64,000 nucleotides of DNA from positions 372,001-436,000 of the forward strand of contig NBIV01000027.1 in assembly GCA_003194525.1 (NCBI GenBank), given 5' to 3'. A program made the position numbers and the translations under genes. Positions 34,484 to 45,125 of the stretch are shown in pieces (the stretch's first letter is position 1; each line of letters begins with the position of its first letter). Below the pieces are notes generated by a model. That model searched no databases, had not been told where the DNA came from, and saw only the letters and a list, made by a program, of their open reading frames with translations. Source of the stretch: Gracilariopsis chorda. Lineage: Eukaryota; Rhodophyta; Florideophyceae; Gracilariales; Gracilariaceae.

Positions 34484-35505
34484 TAGGTACGGTAATGCCT
34501 AATAGGCTTGTCCCTCATTCATTCCGAGGATATTTGCTTCCGCTACAAAGCGGGAAAGAAACTCCAACACCATAATTGGGTCTTCTCCAGTAAAACACTG
34601 GTTACGCAGTGAGAGTGGCATACGTTTTATACAATCCTTCACCTTCCCCGTGCCACGGGCTGTCTGTCCAAAAGAGGAATCTTTGAGCCGGTAGTACCGG
34701 TATGACATTAATTTCCGATACAACGCGTTCGTCGGTATAATACCCTTCGGCCGGGGTGTCTTCTCCCGTTGCTGCTGGTCCGAATCACACCTTGGGTGGT
34801 AAATGACCGCTTTGAGCGGAAGGAACGACCTCGTTTCTCGTCATCCGAGTCGTAGTCCGAGGAACTAGAACCATCTGACCCGTTTCGGGATCAATCAGAT
34901 CATGTCGTAGATTCAGACTCCGAGTGATCTCGTTTGTTTTTCCGCTTATAGGGACGCGTTTTTCCTCCAGCAAGCTGTTCATGGTGTGACGCAGCTTCTG
35001 GCTAAACGGGAACAAATTCGATCAAATCGAGAGTCAACTCCTTCTATGAAAGTGGCGGGTTCCCCCAAACTCTCTAAAATAGAGTTGAAATCATACCATA
35101 AGAAACGGAGATCCTCTGCGAACACCTTTTCAGGGGTTCGCATCACCACCTCACGGAAGATTATTATTTCCCCCACAAGGTTGTCGTGGGCGGTCCACGA
35201 AGCATGGACCTGAGATTATTGGGAAGTCCCCTTGGGGCGTCTTCGCCCGTCGGATGGGGTTCAGATGCGGCGGCCGCCACAGCCAGAGCAAGATGACCAC
35301 CATCCACGGCCTTCGATAACTGGATAGACGTGGATTTCCGAGATTCCAGGGTTGGATTTGAAATCCTGTACGAGGCATTCCCAGCATGGCTGGATTTAGC
35401 CCGAGTTGACATCTGGGAAACGAACCGAACGTTGGGACTATCTCCACCATTGTGGGATTGGCTGTGGGTAATCGCATGCTCCGCCAAGGAGGGTTTCCTC
35501 GACAT
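34484..35505 (-). pseudogene. gag of element B, N-terminal half
   Basis: The successive - strand frames 35,164-35,505, 34,979-35,176, 34,785-35,015 and 34,499-34,723 carry a disordered Ser/Thr-rich start, then helical blocks (residues FAEDLRFLWYDF, PLSLRNQCFTGEDPIM, FLSRFVAEANILGMNEG) typical of a Ty3 capsid N-domain. Element A has the counterpart near 420-520. Three or more frame breaks are needed to join them. Confidence 0.6.
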
Positions 35506-35630
35506 GACGGCGAACCGTCACGACTGGAAGACAACGGAACTTCCGAAAAACAAACAAAAGAAACAAAACCTCGAAAGAGGGAACCAAACAAAAAACTGTT
35601 TTTAGGTCTTTGAAGTCAGAAGACCACTTT

Positions 35631-36399
35631 GTAATCGAAAGCAAAGAAGCGGGAATGCACCGAAAGATGTTCGGGATCCTTCCTCGGTAGAGTCCAGCCC
35701 ACTTGGGTAGAGCCCTCCCAAGGGTGGCACGGCAATGGGTTGTAAGGCCTAGTTCACCCATCGCGACTTGCGCAGGGAGGTTGAGGCAAAGATCGGGTAT
35801 TCGCAAAAGCTGTGTGTGGGAGTTGTCGTCCTCTAGAGCGGTGAGGTTTCCACGTTAGTGGCATGCGCGAACACGAGTCGTGGGTAGCGGGAAAGCCACC
35901 CTGTAAAGGGAAAACGGAAGGGGGAGCTCAGTTACAAGTGTCGTGACGAAGACTAACGGTAGTGCCAGTAAATAAACCTTATGAAATGCGAACACCAAGA
36001 CAGTTGGAATAACAACCTGAATGATGGGGTTCTTTAGACGGAGAAGGGAGTTAGGCTTTCCGTATGCTATGGTGCTTCCCTCCAAGGAGGAAGTAGAGAA
36101 CACACGAAGGCATTAAGGCCTAGAGCCAATTCCCCAGGTTGGGGACCCTTGTTCAAGGTTTACTGGTGCGATGGCAACTCCCAGGCGCACTATGTACAGT
36201 AACTATACCACTGTAAGATCTAAATTAATAAATAAATATATAGAAAAATCCTATCCACTACAGTGGCATATCCGTGTAAAACGTGCAGAGTCCGTTGTCA
36301 CGGTGCATCTGGACTAGCCGTCGCACAGTATTGTAGATGAGCCGAACAATCGAAAAATTAATAAGTGTTCAAGATCGAACCCCAGAAGCTTGCACTACA
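35631..36399 (-). repeat. 5' LTR of element B
   Basis: This 769-bp partner of 25,027-25,808 has its outer end ...TTGCACTACA abutting CATCG at 36,400. The inner end TGTAATCG is diverged from TGTAGTGC. The stem-loop region is at about 36,166-36,190 and is partly decayed. Confidence 0.9.
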
Positions 36400-36404
36400 C
36401 ATCG

Positions 36405-37225
36405 AAACAGAACGATACCAGTGACAGGCTTTCGACAGGCGATTCGTGCCCTTACCAACTTGGTGGTCTCGTGTTGAAGTACCCAAAGGGTGTTACCCAG
36501 AACTCTCTCCCTGTCTTACGTAGGTGGCGTCCCTCGTGTTCATCAACCCGAGGTATGGATACTGATCGTTATTACTCACCAAGTGGGCTGCCGCCGTTGT
36601 GGTTTTCACCCTTTGGGAAGCATATGATTATTGTAGTGGTTGGTGCCTACCTCCGTACCTCCGAAAGGTAATTCGAACACTGAATCTTCACACTGTTCTC
36701 GGTTCCGAAGAGAACTTGGATGAAATTTATTACATCCTAGATGTGGTTGATCAGGCTAAGTGGAACAATGTGTCGTACGGTAATCGCGCGATGGGTAACC
36801 GTTCTATCTATGACTGGTCTCTGGGCCGTTGGCACACAGACGTTGGAGATTTCATCTATTACGACCCGTACGAAGGGTGTGAGATGTCGTGTGCTTAAGT
36901 GTAAATGTTAAGTAACGCCCCACGCGTGATTATTGAGAATCACTTCACTGGCTTCGTCTTCAATGATGATTACCATGCTCCGGTTGACATCAAACAGATG
37001 TTGGATGATGAAGCGAACGCCCTCGGTGGCACCGAGTCCATAGTGGGTAGGAACTCTTCGGCTGGCGATGTTGCCGAAGCATCCAATACAAGAGCCGTGG
37101 CACCATCCAGTTGGAATCTGGGAGCTCAGGAGAGTGCTCCAATGCCATCTGCAGTATCCGCAGAAGTCACTGGATTGCGAACTAGCCTGCTGAATCTGGG
37201 TATTCCAGTTCCGCCTAGTGAATGA
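36405..37225 (+). pseudogene. frame E, right part: unknown protein split by element B
   Basis: This continues the frame of 24,231-25,026 once element B and one CATCG are taken out. Stops occur at 36,422 (TGA), 36,521 (TAG), 36,563 (TGA), 36,896 and 36,902 (TAA). Long open stretches between them are protein-like: 36,599-36,898 with ENLDEIYYILDVVDQAKW and SLGRWHTDVGDFIYYD, and 36,905-37,225 with an Ala/Ser-rich C-terminus ending LLNLGIPVPPSE. I do not recognise the protein. It lies on the strand opposite to the element D genes. Confidence 0.45.
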
Positions 37226-37696
37226 CGTGAGTCAGCTGCTAGTCTTCGCAGCGCAGTATACGTCAGGAGCATCAAATAGAGGTAGTGCCGGTCCTTCATC
37301 GAAAGTGTAGGAACCTTGCGGTACTTGATCACCTAGTGATAAATCTTTTGAACAGAGGGTATACAAACTTGTGCTTTCATACTTCTTCCTCTTCTCATTT
37401 CTTGCTTCTTCTTCTTACTTCACACTTCTTCTTCTTCGTGTATTTCATAACCATGATGCATATCTTCATAAATCCTTAATTCGATGAAACCGTCAATTCG
37501 GTGAGTAAAGGGGAATAATCCTGGAACCTCCACTCTTATCAGAGTTCTCAACTCGTCATTCTCATCGAGGTACTTCAAATACTCTGTCGCGATAGTACCA
37601 ATGTCCTGCGTGACCTCACCAAGTGTGGGTATCCAATTTTCGCATTCTCCATGGTAGATGGGAGGTCCTACCGGATCCTACAGTGATACGATAGAA
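37226..37696. other. no gene; CTT-rich tract
   Basis: A pyrimidine tract of CTT/TTC repeats occupies about 37,380-37,435 on the + strand (purine-rich on -). No coding region is seen; the interval probably belongs to the element D 3' region. Confidence 0.4.
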
Positions 37697-37823
37697 TCTT
37701 GGACCTTTGGAGGTGCTCTATAGGTTCCCATGTACCTTCCTTGGGTGGTTATCCATACCAACGTATGAGATACTGCAGTACTCCATCACGAGTTTCATGA
37801 CGTATGGTACGTTCCAAGAAGAA
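37697..37823 (-). pseudogene. chromodomain remnant of element D
   Basis: The - strand gives FFLERTIRHETRDGVLQYLIRWYG, a stop, then TWEPIEHLQRSK, the same chromodomain as in A and B. One in-frame stop (TAA) interrupts it. Confidence 0.75.
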
Positions 37824-39245
37824 CTTTTGTGAATACAATTCTGTGTTCTCCATCACCATGACGCGTGCTGTGGGCCAGTGTCCCTTTCTTGACTCAAACT
37901 AGGGCTCGGGGTGCTGGCAAGGGCGATACTAACCCTCTTGGGGAGCGTTGAAAGCCTCAAGACTTCGTCGTATATCGTCGCGGCTACGATTTGACAACTT
38001 CAGTCATAGATGTCCAAACGGTGGTCCGGGATGTTCCTTTGAAATTATTCACTCTCATATTTACAACGAGCTAAAGAACGTTCGTCATGAGCAAATACTC
38101 GCGGAACGGTGGCCTTAGATACTCGAGAAATTCTCCTTATCCATGCGGAGGTACCGTTGCTACGGAGATACTCACACACTGCACCAGGGTTACGGGTCAC
38201 CAGACAATGTGCTTTTGCCACCATCTGGTTGATTTGGGTGAAGCCCACGAGAGCCACAACATTACCGTGCGGCACGAAATGATGTTGCGTTTTCGAACGG
38301 TTGCCACGGAGCGTGTTCAGACGCTTCGGCATTTTCTGGCAATGTAACCCATTTCTCTGTATTTGCCACCAGCAAGGCTGTTATGGCCTACGCCATTGCG
38401 TCCAATGTCACCAATGACGGTATGAATTGTGCCCAATAGATCTCAGAATTGACTTCAGTAAAGTCACAAAGCTTCGTTCTTCTCAATACCACGAGATCGA
38501 CCAACTTGGGTTGAAATCGCCTTAGGTAATCCCATTTGGGTCTGCAGGGACCGTCTTATTGGTGGCTTTCACAACTTCGCTAGTGCGGTTGTCCTTCTCC
38601 ATTGAAGATGACGGTTCGACCACAGCATTGGCGTTACCAGTAGTGTCTTCTCGTAATGGGGTAGTCTGATTCTTACTGACGTTACTCTCTTTGAAATGAG
38701 GCGTAGCGTTTCTCATACGTCGAGGTTAGGTTCCTTAGTAGAAGTTCTTACCTCTGCAGCTACTGCAGCGTTGTGACGAGATCCCGCGAGCGGATGTCCT
38801 ATTGACGGCAATAAATCCACTGCGATTGCACCAGCACCCTCCTCTTCCTTAGCCAGAGCTAGGGGAGTGGAAAGAAACTCAGGTGAGGGTGTTACTAGAG
38901 TGAGCACTTCCGGATTATTCCGTTGTGTACCACCAGACTCAATGGGTTGAGAGTCCCATTTCAAAGGTAGATCGGCTAAACCACGATCCACTGTGGGTAG
39001 AATCGCAGGGCGTAAGGAAATAAGGTTCGTACGCTGCAGTTTATCCGATTGGGATACCCCTGAAAGCATCGCAGGAGCAATACCCACTTCCATGTTAGGA
39101 TTTGGGAGTGTGTGACGCGATGCCTTGATATACGTTCATGTTGATTGTTAATATCCACGTAGGTCTCCAACCATGACGCATGGTATATCCAGATCCGCTG
39201 TCGGTTCTGCTTCAGCATTACTTCCCAGTCAGGATAACGCATCGG
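37824..39245 (-). pseudogene. integrase/spacer region of element D, unrecognisable
   Basis: Frames at 38,045-38,332, 38,522-38,716, 38,713-39,093 and 38,976-39,254 are open on the - strand. The 38,713-39,093 frame is Leu/Pro/Ser-rich, like the spacer before the chromodomain in element B. No HHCC or DDE motif is visible. Confidence 0.35.
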
Positions 39246-39693
39246 AATGAGCATGAAGGGATCCTTTATTGTATAGGATATCGAAATCGAACTCTGATAA
39301 GCGTAATTGCCAACGCATCAAAGGACCGGAAGGTTCGGTGATCTCCAAAAGCCAATGGAGACACGCGTGATCTGTATATACCGTAAATTGAGTACCCATA
39401 AGGTAGATTCAGAGCGTTTTAAATGCCTATGAAACGGCAAGACACTTTTTCTCAGAAACTATGCAGTTACGTTCGTGCACGTTTAAACTTCTTGACCAGT
39501 ATTCAATGGGAGTTCTCACACCATTTTCTGTGGTCTGAAATGGTGAAAAGCGAACCTGTTTATCACTGGCATCAGTTTCCACTTCATAGGGGAGCCCAAG
39601 TTTGGGAAGATCCAAGATTGGTGGTGAGGCAACAGCATCAACAAGCTTGGAGAAAGCAGTGGATTCTGCGTAACCAAAAGATACCAAGTCCAC
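39246..39693 (-). pseudogene. RNase H of element D
   Basis: The frame 39,427-39,693 shows SPPILDLPKLGLPYEVETDASD (first catalytic Asp), IEYWSRSLN and the Glu region SEKKCLAV. Downstream, read with two stops, come FTVYTDHACLHWLL (second Asp) and EPSGPLMRWQLRL, ending HSDALS. The domain order and residues match elements B and C. Confidence 0.8.
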
Positions 39694-39718
39694 TTGCTAT
39701 CCCATGGTTAGAAGCCTG

Positions 39719-40417
39719 TTACACTTTTTGGTTCTTTTGTAAGCTGCAATGCTTCGTAGGTTTGCCTCTCCTTTGACTCTCATCCGGACTGGACGAAGTA
39801 AAACCACTGCAATCATCGGAAATACAGTTGTTGTTAAAGATTCTGAGATCACTCCTCCCTACCTTTTGGCTGAGCTTTCGGTTTCTCTTGCCCCGAGAAT
39901 GTTGATCATGACGAGAACGAGGCACATCCGTACTTGGCTCCGTACAATTTGGAGTGCGAGCAACAGAAAAATGCGTTTGAACTCTGTCTTCTTCAAAGGT
40001 CTGCTCGGTTTTCAACATAGCTTCTGAATCATTCACTGGCCGCCAAGCAAGCTGCCTCGTTTTCATTAATTTTGCCTTCTTCTTGTTATTTCTATGCACG
40101 AACTCATTGCGAAGCCTCTGAAAAATGAATTTTATTGCTACCCAATCACTTTCTGTGTACGTAAGACGTTTTTGCTTCTCTTTGATATCGCAAATTAACC
40201 CGTTCACGGCCTTCTGGAACACCTTCTGGTGTGTAGCCTCTTTGATGGAACAAAAGCTTCTTCCACCGACATGCTGTGCAAATAAATCAGAGGAGCGCAG
40301 CAAGCCATCAACAGTGCCCTGGACAGCTACAAAATACTTGTCAGTACTCTTGAATCCGATATCCACGCACTGAATTTGGTATCCTTCTCCGAGACGACCT
40401 CGATGGGGACACCGCAA
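39719..40417 (-). pseudogene. gag-like protein of element D
   Basis: This 232-codon open frame resembles the capsid C-part of A and B at low identity: KRLTYTESDW against LKLTYFELAQ, and FQRLRNEFVHRNN against the LRARN block. Its C-terminal third is basic and Ser/Arg/Lys-rich, as in nucleocapsid-like tails, but has no CCHC knuckle. It joins almost directly to RNase H, implying loss of protease and RT. Confidence 0.45.
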
Positions 40418-40539
40418 ACTGCATGATCCGGTGATCTGAATCCTTTGCTGGCCTTTCTATGTCGGGAAATCAGTTTTTGTAGTATATGACCCAGTTGAAT
40501 GTACGAGCTCGGTAGTGGGGTAGGTAGCCACAGTAACAA

Positions 40540-40940
40540 CCGTACAAGACGGGCGCTGCGTTTCGACCAACTATCCTAGAGGTGGACGGGGTCAGAGATC
40601 ACTTGGGAGAGAGCGGGAATCCACGAGAGCGAAGAGAAATACGTCACGGTGACGAGATCCGGATTCCAATGCGGGAAGAGGCAAAAAGGCGAAATCTACA
40701 TAGAAAGCTGTGTTACAACAACCCATTGAGAACGACAAACTCGAAATAGTGGAAAACACGGCACAAGCAAACAGGGAGTCCTAGAGAAAGGCTGTAATCC
40801 TGGTATGCCGGTAAGGCTCCGTCAAAGCAGGGCTCTATGACCTCTTGGTCCCAAGGATCCTCTAAGTTGAGGGTAATGGGTGCTTGTCCCATTTACTTAG
40901 TGAGCCGCTGGCGGCTGCCGCACTAAATAGTGTAGTGGGT
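40540..40940 (-). repeat. LTR-like end of element D, family IV
   Basis: Read on the - strand, a stem-loop (AGTG-AGCCGC...GCGGCT-GCCG-CACT, 40,899-40,924) is followed by a C/T-rich leader, the organisation seen in the other LTRs of this window. The edges cannot be fixed. It lies immediately upstream of the gag-like frame. Confidence 0.45.
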
Positions 40941-41187
40941 ATTCCCAATGAAAAATATCTAAAAAGTATCCTGAATTTGGGCACTAGCCTGCCGTAAACA
41001 TGGGGCTGTCCACAACCAGTGTTTTTTCCTAATTTACCTGTGTAGGGTTCTTCTCATAAATGGCTCGACCGTCGCACGATTACAGTGCCAATTTATGAGT
41101 GGCACCCTCACAACATAACCATCCTCAGCGATCTGAACCATTAGTAGACGAAACGCTACAAAATATATCAAGATACTTCTTCGAATC

Positions 41188-41765
41188 CTAGGTTCCAGTC
41201 AAGAACATCACACTACTGAGACCATACAATGGTATTGCAACCCATACCATGATCAGACTACCTCCTTCAACAAGGGGATGACAATCGCCGGGGTTACGTT
41301 TGCAAAACATGCAAATAATAGGACAAACAATCTGGACCATTGAGATTGCACGACTTTTCATACGATTGCACAACTTTGTTCCAAAAACATCTACTTTTAA
41401 TATTTTAGGACGGGTTCATACACGATGAGAAAACTTAAGATCTTCGGTAATTTCTGAGCCTTGCTTCATCTTTGATTACTTGAGAGTGTCATCTTGTTTC
41501 AGTAGCTGCTGTACGTGGCGAATAGTTGTGTTGAGATGTAGCTCTCTTTTCAGATCGGACGCACTAGAATCACCTTTACGTGCTTGGCGTAACAAAGCGA
41601 CGTATTGCTGTGTCAAAAGTGTACAGAGTTTCTTGGCTGTAGTTTGTAGACTTCGTTTGAAATTTGAACTTGGACAGTTTCGGCCAGTTTTAAATGAGCA
41701 TTATACGTGCTCTGCTCTTTGTCGCAGGAAGAGTCCTTCGTGACAGAGTGCGCATATTCTACGTT
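41188..41765 (-). pseudogene. Tc1/mariner transposase fossil
   Basis: The - strand encodes a helix-turn-helix region at about 41,650-41,480 (LLRQARKGDSSASDLKREL, then TIRHVQQLL). Further down come a frame-shifted NLNGPD block and HPLVEGGSLIMVWVAI (about 41,285-41,240), which is the G-G-S-x-M-V-W box near the second catalytic Asp of Tc1 enzymes. The protein is truncated and frame-shifted. Terminal repeats were not found. Confidence 0.6.
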
Positions 41766-42106
41766 TTAGAGGTTGAAATTAAGAGATATAATGAACAGAG
41801 TGTTTGCAGTGACATAAACGACGTAATACTAGAAAAGTGTTTTGGCTTGGAAGAAAGTTTGGCCTTCTTGTGACATATTTCATATAGTGTGTTGTGTGTT
41901 TAAAAGAGTTTTGTAACATGTTTTGTCGGTATCGCGTCACGAGCAACGAAAGATTTTTATTGTCGGGGTAGGGGCTATGAATGTAGCACCACTACGTCCT
42001 CTGCAAACAACACTGCAGTTTGCGGTCAGCGCGCCTTACCAAGGCGGAGCTGTCGCTGTAGGATGGGGGAAGTGGGAATAAAGCGATTGTAAGAGATTCC
42101 CGGAGG

Positions 42107-42228
42107 GCGGAGCGGGTCTGATGGCAGCTTGTTCGAGCCTACTGCGAGCGCGGTGGCCTGCCAAGCAGGCTATAACGTGCTCGCAATAGCTCCGAACAAG
42201 TTTTGAGATCTATTTTGACCCGCTCCGC
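42107..42228. repeat. 122-bp fold-back (imperfect inverted repeat)
   Basis: The outer arms GCGGAGCGGGTC (42,107-42,118) and GACCCGCTCCGC (42,217-42,228) pair perfectly. Inner arms CTTGTTCG / CGAACAAG, then CTGCGAGC / GCTCGCAA, then GGCCTGCC / CAGGC continue the stem toward a short loop near 42,163. It could be a small fold-back transposon or a hairpin RNA precursor. Confidence 0.65.
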
Positions 42229-44394
42229 TCCGCTCCGATAAATGTTCTTCCATGGAAATACCATTAATGATTGCAGAACCGTAGCTGTTATCTATGACAA
42301 AACGTGTCTACAACTGTGTTCATCTAAATGATCTACAACGTTCATTTACAGTGTCATACCGAGGTTGCATGCCGAACCACGCAGCAAAAGTTGGTGGGTG
42401 GGTGTGCTTTAAGAAGTTGCGTGCACTGTACTTCAGTGAGGTTTGTATTTGGCAACGATATAACAGTTTCTGTCGATTGTGTGTGAATATTGGTTCAACC
42501 GCGCTTTACAGTTCAATAGTATTTACGCGATTATATGCTATTTTAATACATTTTAATGCTATCGAAAGTTGTACTACCCTCTACTTTCAAATATACCAGT
42601 ATATGACGTGAGACAGTATATGATCAAGCGCTTTTGTGGCTATACACTTTTTGTATTGTGGTTTGTAAAGCAGTCGATCTCGTTGTATGAAACGGTTGGA
42701 ACAAGTAGAATGGCCAATGAGCGATGAGGGAAATTTTGAAAAGAAGGCAAACAAAGCAAGCAGAGCAGAAAAAGAGAATGCGTAGATCTTTTTGAGCCAG
42801 TGAAGGAGGCCAGCGGACGAGTTACATGTTGCACTGCTACAGTAGCACATGATTGTTTGTTTTAGTGTGGACAAGAGATAGTGCGCTCTCATTGAATGAT
42901 TTGGGGTGAAAAGTGATTTGCGGAGGACAAGCACTCACGGTATAAACATGCGCTGAGATTATGGTTATAGCTGGGAGGAAAGTTTGGCGTGATGACGACA
43001 CGCGCAACTGGGACGGCAGGATGAAAGAATGGTGAGAACTGTTTGCGGTTGTGGTTGTGCGAAATGGTGGGAGTTGAAGGCACGGTTTTCATTGTGTTCA
43101 CAGGCGTGTTGCTTGAAGGTAGGGCTGTGTTGCGAGATGTGATGATGCGGACAGACATGTGTTGGTGAGGGAGTGCAAGCAAAGCGTTTTGCTTTGAGCA
43201 GAGCAGGGTTGGTGAGTACAATTAAAGGAATAATTGTTATTCCAGGTCGGAAACCGGTGGTGGCAGTGGTAATTTTAGTTTTTAAGCTCCTACGGCGGCG
43301 TATCAGAATGGTGCACTATAATGCGAAGCAAGAGGCGGCGGAGCGCGGGCGTTGTTACGGCGCAAGCAAGTGGGCAAAGCGGAGGAAAGCGGTGGAAGTT
43401 GATGACGGGGTTTAAAGTAGATAAACGGGGGCGGTTGAGCCTTTTTGCGTGTAGCTTGGCACGATTGGCAGTGACGGTATCGTTGGTACCTTTGTACGTT
43501 AGCTACACGGGTATATAGTTTTTACTAGGCTCTGGAGCAGTGCGATTGTATTTTTTTTGTTTTTTCTTTGTGACGCGGAGCAGAATTAAAGAGGAAGGTG
43601 TAAGGGCATGGGTTGTGGAACGGGGTATTTGAGCGTGCTCCGCGTTCATCGCACGGGGGGGGGTGGTTTTGAAGTTGAGCTGAGGTGGCCAAGAGTGGGG
43701 CGTAGTTGAGGTGTAGGACGATACATTGGCAAGGGTCACACGGAGGGGGGGGGGTTAGCAGTACAGTAGGTTTTTGTGTACAAGGTGTAAGTTTTACGGA
43801 TTTTGTATTGGGGGGCTGTGGGCGAAGGGTGGAGGGTGGGGACGACAGGTGTAAACAAACAGGTACAGTACCGTAGACGGATAGCAACCTGGAATTGAGA
43901 GAAGTGATGAGGGCGGTGGTTGTGATTGGGGGGCGCGTGCAAACGAGAGCTTTTGCGTGAGGTTGCTTCGCGGCGCGCGAGAGCGAGAGATTTTTGGGGG
44001 TTGGTTGTTGATGCGCTGTGTGCGCATGTGCGCGTTGGAAACCGGTTTGCATATTTACAGGAGGGGCGGGGGGGTCCTGCAATGGGCTGTGGCACCTGTG
44101 CAAGGGCGCGGGCACTGTGAGCGCTTGCTCAGGGGCGGTGATGACGTGAGGCGGATGGAAACTGCGGGTTGCGTCGGAGCACAGTTGCGTGATACATGAA
44201 TGGAGCAGGGCGGGCGGTACGAACTGGGTGAAGAGCGGTGGCGCCATTGGGAGGGAGAGAGTTTGTCTCGTCGACGGCGCGTCCGCGCGCGCACGGTAAG
44301 CGGCGGCGGCGGCAGTTTGGGGCGCGCGCTGTTGAACGCTGAACGCGCAGTGGACTAGTGCGCAGCTGACAGTGGAGCACGCGTGCAAACGCTT

Positions 44395-44460
44395 ATTATA
44401 CGGTAGACGCAACGGCTGCGCGCGCGCCCATTGGGCGCCGATTATAGCGTAGACGCAACG
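44395..44460. promoter_or_regulatory. repeated 20-bp motif ATTATA..GTAGACGCAACG
   Basis: The two copies, 44,395-44,414 and 44,441-44,460, differ at two adjacent bases and are separated by GC-rich, CpG-rich sequence. Spacing (46 bp) and a TATA-like start suggest a promoter or factor-binding pair, but no transcript start is known. Confidence 0.3.
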
Positions 44461-45125
44461 CGCACCGGCCCGTCCAACAACCGCCGCCGCCGCCCCCCCC
44501 CCCCGTTCCACGCACCGCGCCGCCTCGTGAGTCGTCTGCGTGTCCCCCGCCCCCGCCCCCACCCCCCGTCGCTCCCGCAGAGGCACACATGCTCTCGCCC
44601 TCCTCCGCCACCCTCCGCCACCGCCTCCTTCCACAATCCGCCCCAACTCTCGCACCACCTCTCGTCCTCCTTTCCCCCTCCCCGCCCCCCCACCCCCCTG
44701 TATCTTTCGCCCCTTTCTTTTAATATTTGTATAAACTCAAAAAAAGAAGCAACCCCCCCCCCTTTAAATCCTGCCCAGTACCACCCCCGCCCCTCTCCCC
44801 CACCCCAAATATGTGTGTCAACCCCGCACAGCCCCCCGGCAATCACACTACTGCACCATACCAACTGCCAGTCCCCAATACCGATCCAAACTCGTTCTCC
44901 CCTCCATCCCTTCACCTTAAAAAACCCCAATTATACAAAGAACACAGCATACTACCCAACCCACAACCCCCAAGTCTTTAACAGCCCACAAGAATAATAA
45001 AAAAATGCGAACAAACGGCACAGCACCAGCGCCGCCGCATAAACACCCTCTCTTTTAACTCATAGTCCGTACCATAAAAACAAAAGCCCCTTCTTCTACC
45101 GCTCCACCGCTACCTGCCGCATCGC

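Larger units (their letters stand above)
25027..36399 (-). mobile_element. Element B: complete-length Ty3/gypsy chromovirus with TSD CATCG
   Basis: LTRs at 25,027-25,808 and 35,631-36,399 flank gag, protease, RT, RNase H, integrase and chromodomain read on the - strand. The element is bounded by a perfect 5-bp duplication, CATCG, at 25,022-25,026 and 36,400-36,404. A purine tract (AGAAGGGGGAAA on the - strand, about 25,809-25,822) sits against the 3' LTR as a polypurine primer. TGG at about 35,626, just inside the 5' LTR, could begin a primer-binding site. All genes carry stops or frameshifts, the protease lacks its catalytic Asp, and a MITE interrupts gag. The two LTRs have diverged clearly by eye, so insertion is old. 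Confidence 0.93.
37697..41000 (-). mobile_element. Element D: decayed chromovirus with large deletions
   Basis: On the - strand, from right to left, there are an LTR-like end (about 40,540-40,940), a gag-like frame, an RNase H fragment, spacer sequence and a chromodomain. RT is missing and the integrase core is not recognisable, so the element is internally deleted or is a join of two relatives. The LTR at 23,098-23,818 in the same orientation may be its 3' LTR, displaced by the insertion of element B, although it differs from the 40.5-kb LTR. Confidence 0.6.
41766..45110. other. intergenic, becoming GC-rich
   Basis: No gene is convincingly present in 3.3 kb. The left half is mixed and AT-rich, with a fold-back at 42,107-42,228. 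From about 43.3 to 44.7 kb the + strand is G/T-rich, then C-rich, giving long but low-complexity frames (for example - strand 43,525-44,658, 377 codons) that look like composition artefacts. A 20-bp motif is repeated at 44,395 and 44,441. Confidence 0.45.

Noticed and set aside
42120-42200. possible tRNA (GTTCGAGCC-like T loop)
   Set aside because: The bases belong to the fold-back; no acceptor, D or anticodon arm can be drawn with the right spacing.
43525-44658. 377-codon - strand frame
   Set aside because: Composition is Pro/Thr/His/Arg-biased, follows strand skew and homopolymers, and has neither a domain nor a stable structure. I treat it as a chance frame in skewed GC-rich DNA.
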